Source of the DNA: Rhodoferax ferrireducens | GTDB taxonomy: Bacteria; Pseudomonadota; Gammaproteobacteria; Burkholderiales; Burkholderiaceae_C | DNA length: 64,000 bases | Assembly (NCBI RefSeq): GCF_003347515.1 | Contig: NZ_QEII01000269.1 | Coordinates: 124,001 to 188,000 of the forward strand | Direction of reading: 5' to 3' | In this document: positions 63,881 to 64,000 of the stretch, piece by piece | Layout of the letters: every line of letters starts with the position of its first letter | Position numbering within the stretch: position 1 is the stretch's first letter | The notes under the pieces: generated by a model | Seen by the model: the letters and a program-made list of their open reading frames with translations, nothing else | Told to the model about the DNA's origin: nothing | Databases searched by the model: none | Translations under genes and position numbers: made by a program

Positions 63881-64000
63881 GGCCGACCGTGGAACTCTCG
63901 CTTCACCATGCAGCCGCCTAATCAGTAGGATGGACACCCCTACCTCTAGGCCTTCTCCCAAGCGGATGTGTAAAGTCGCCTTGCGCCAGCTCATTCGTAA
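63881..64000. other. Right edge, no gene called
   Basis: The last 120 bases contain no supported ORF on either strand. A minus-strand frame (63797-63994) crosses the end of the previous ORF but has no recognisable features. Confidence 0.3.

Overview
The window looks like chromosomal core DNA of a GC-rich betaproteobacterium of the order Burkholderiales, most likely family Comamonadaceae (Rhodoferax/Polaromonas-like). This is inferred from gene order (rubredoxin-pilGHIJ-chpA; dusB-fis-purH; tlpA-accB-accC-prmA; rnb-tonB-aroE-mtgA), protein style, and a short interspersed repeat with cores ATAGCTGCTTGCGC and GGGCTAGAGGCC that I associate with this family. No rRNA, phage, insertion sequence or CRISPR array is present. 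There is one tRNA gene.

Layout. 1-5.7 kb (minus): the type IV pilus chemosensory operon pilG-pilH-pilI-pilJ-chpA (chpA cut by the window edge) headed by a 57-residue rubredoxin. 5.8-8.0 kb: a divergent ThiD-like kinase and hemL. 8.1-11.1 kb (minus): dusB-fis and purH. 11.2-20.6 kb: yqaA, ychF, a UbiH-type hydroxylase, dsbC, an M61 peptidase, two crotonases, tRNA-Met(CAU), a small exported protein and miaB. 20.6-27.9 kb: a GlrK-QseG-GlrR sensory operon directly followed by opgG-opgH. 28-34.3 kb: ffh, a CcsA-like membrane protein, a PP0621-type protein, pilS, pilR and ampD. 34.6-39.8 kb: nrdA and nrdB behind NrdR boxes, then an H1-like histone. 39.9-45.1 kb (minus): a hypothetical gene, tlpA, accB, accC, prmA and a DUF3426 protein. 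45.1-53.7 kb: mpl (plus), then minus-strand aroG, tldD, a 3-hydroxyisobutyrate dehydrogenase-like gene, rodA and a two-component pair. 53.8-63.0 kb (plus): an exported protein, a YqiA-like esterase, an RNase II-family enzyme, a TonB-like protein, aroE, mtgA, plsC-like, cdsA-like and ruvC. The last kilobase holds two small unrecognised ORFs in DNA that looks less GC-rich.

The strongest regulatory observations are these. (1) A probable transcription attenuator in front of aroG (DAHP synthase): a 22-codon leader ORF with the run FFFSYFWF, an intrinsic terminator, and a leader segment complementary to the terminator's 5' arm. (2) Two TGTC-N10-GACA-type sites (the motif known for GlrR) and a sigma-54 -24/-12 promoter between glrR and opgGH. 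This suggests that the GlrK/GlrR system controls osmoregulated periplasmic glucan synthesis, from a transcript that would begin at or one base before the opgG ATG. (3) Two NrdR boxes spaced 31 bp over a good sigma-70 promoter in front of nrdA. (4) About ten copies of a hairpin-bearing repeat, several read in frame inside conserved genes. All of this comes from reading the sequence; no database search was run.
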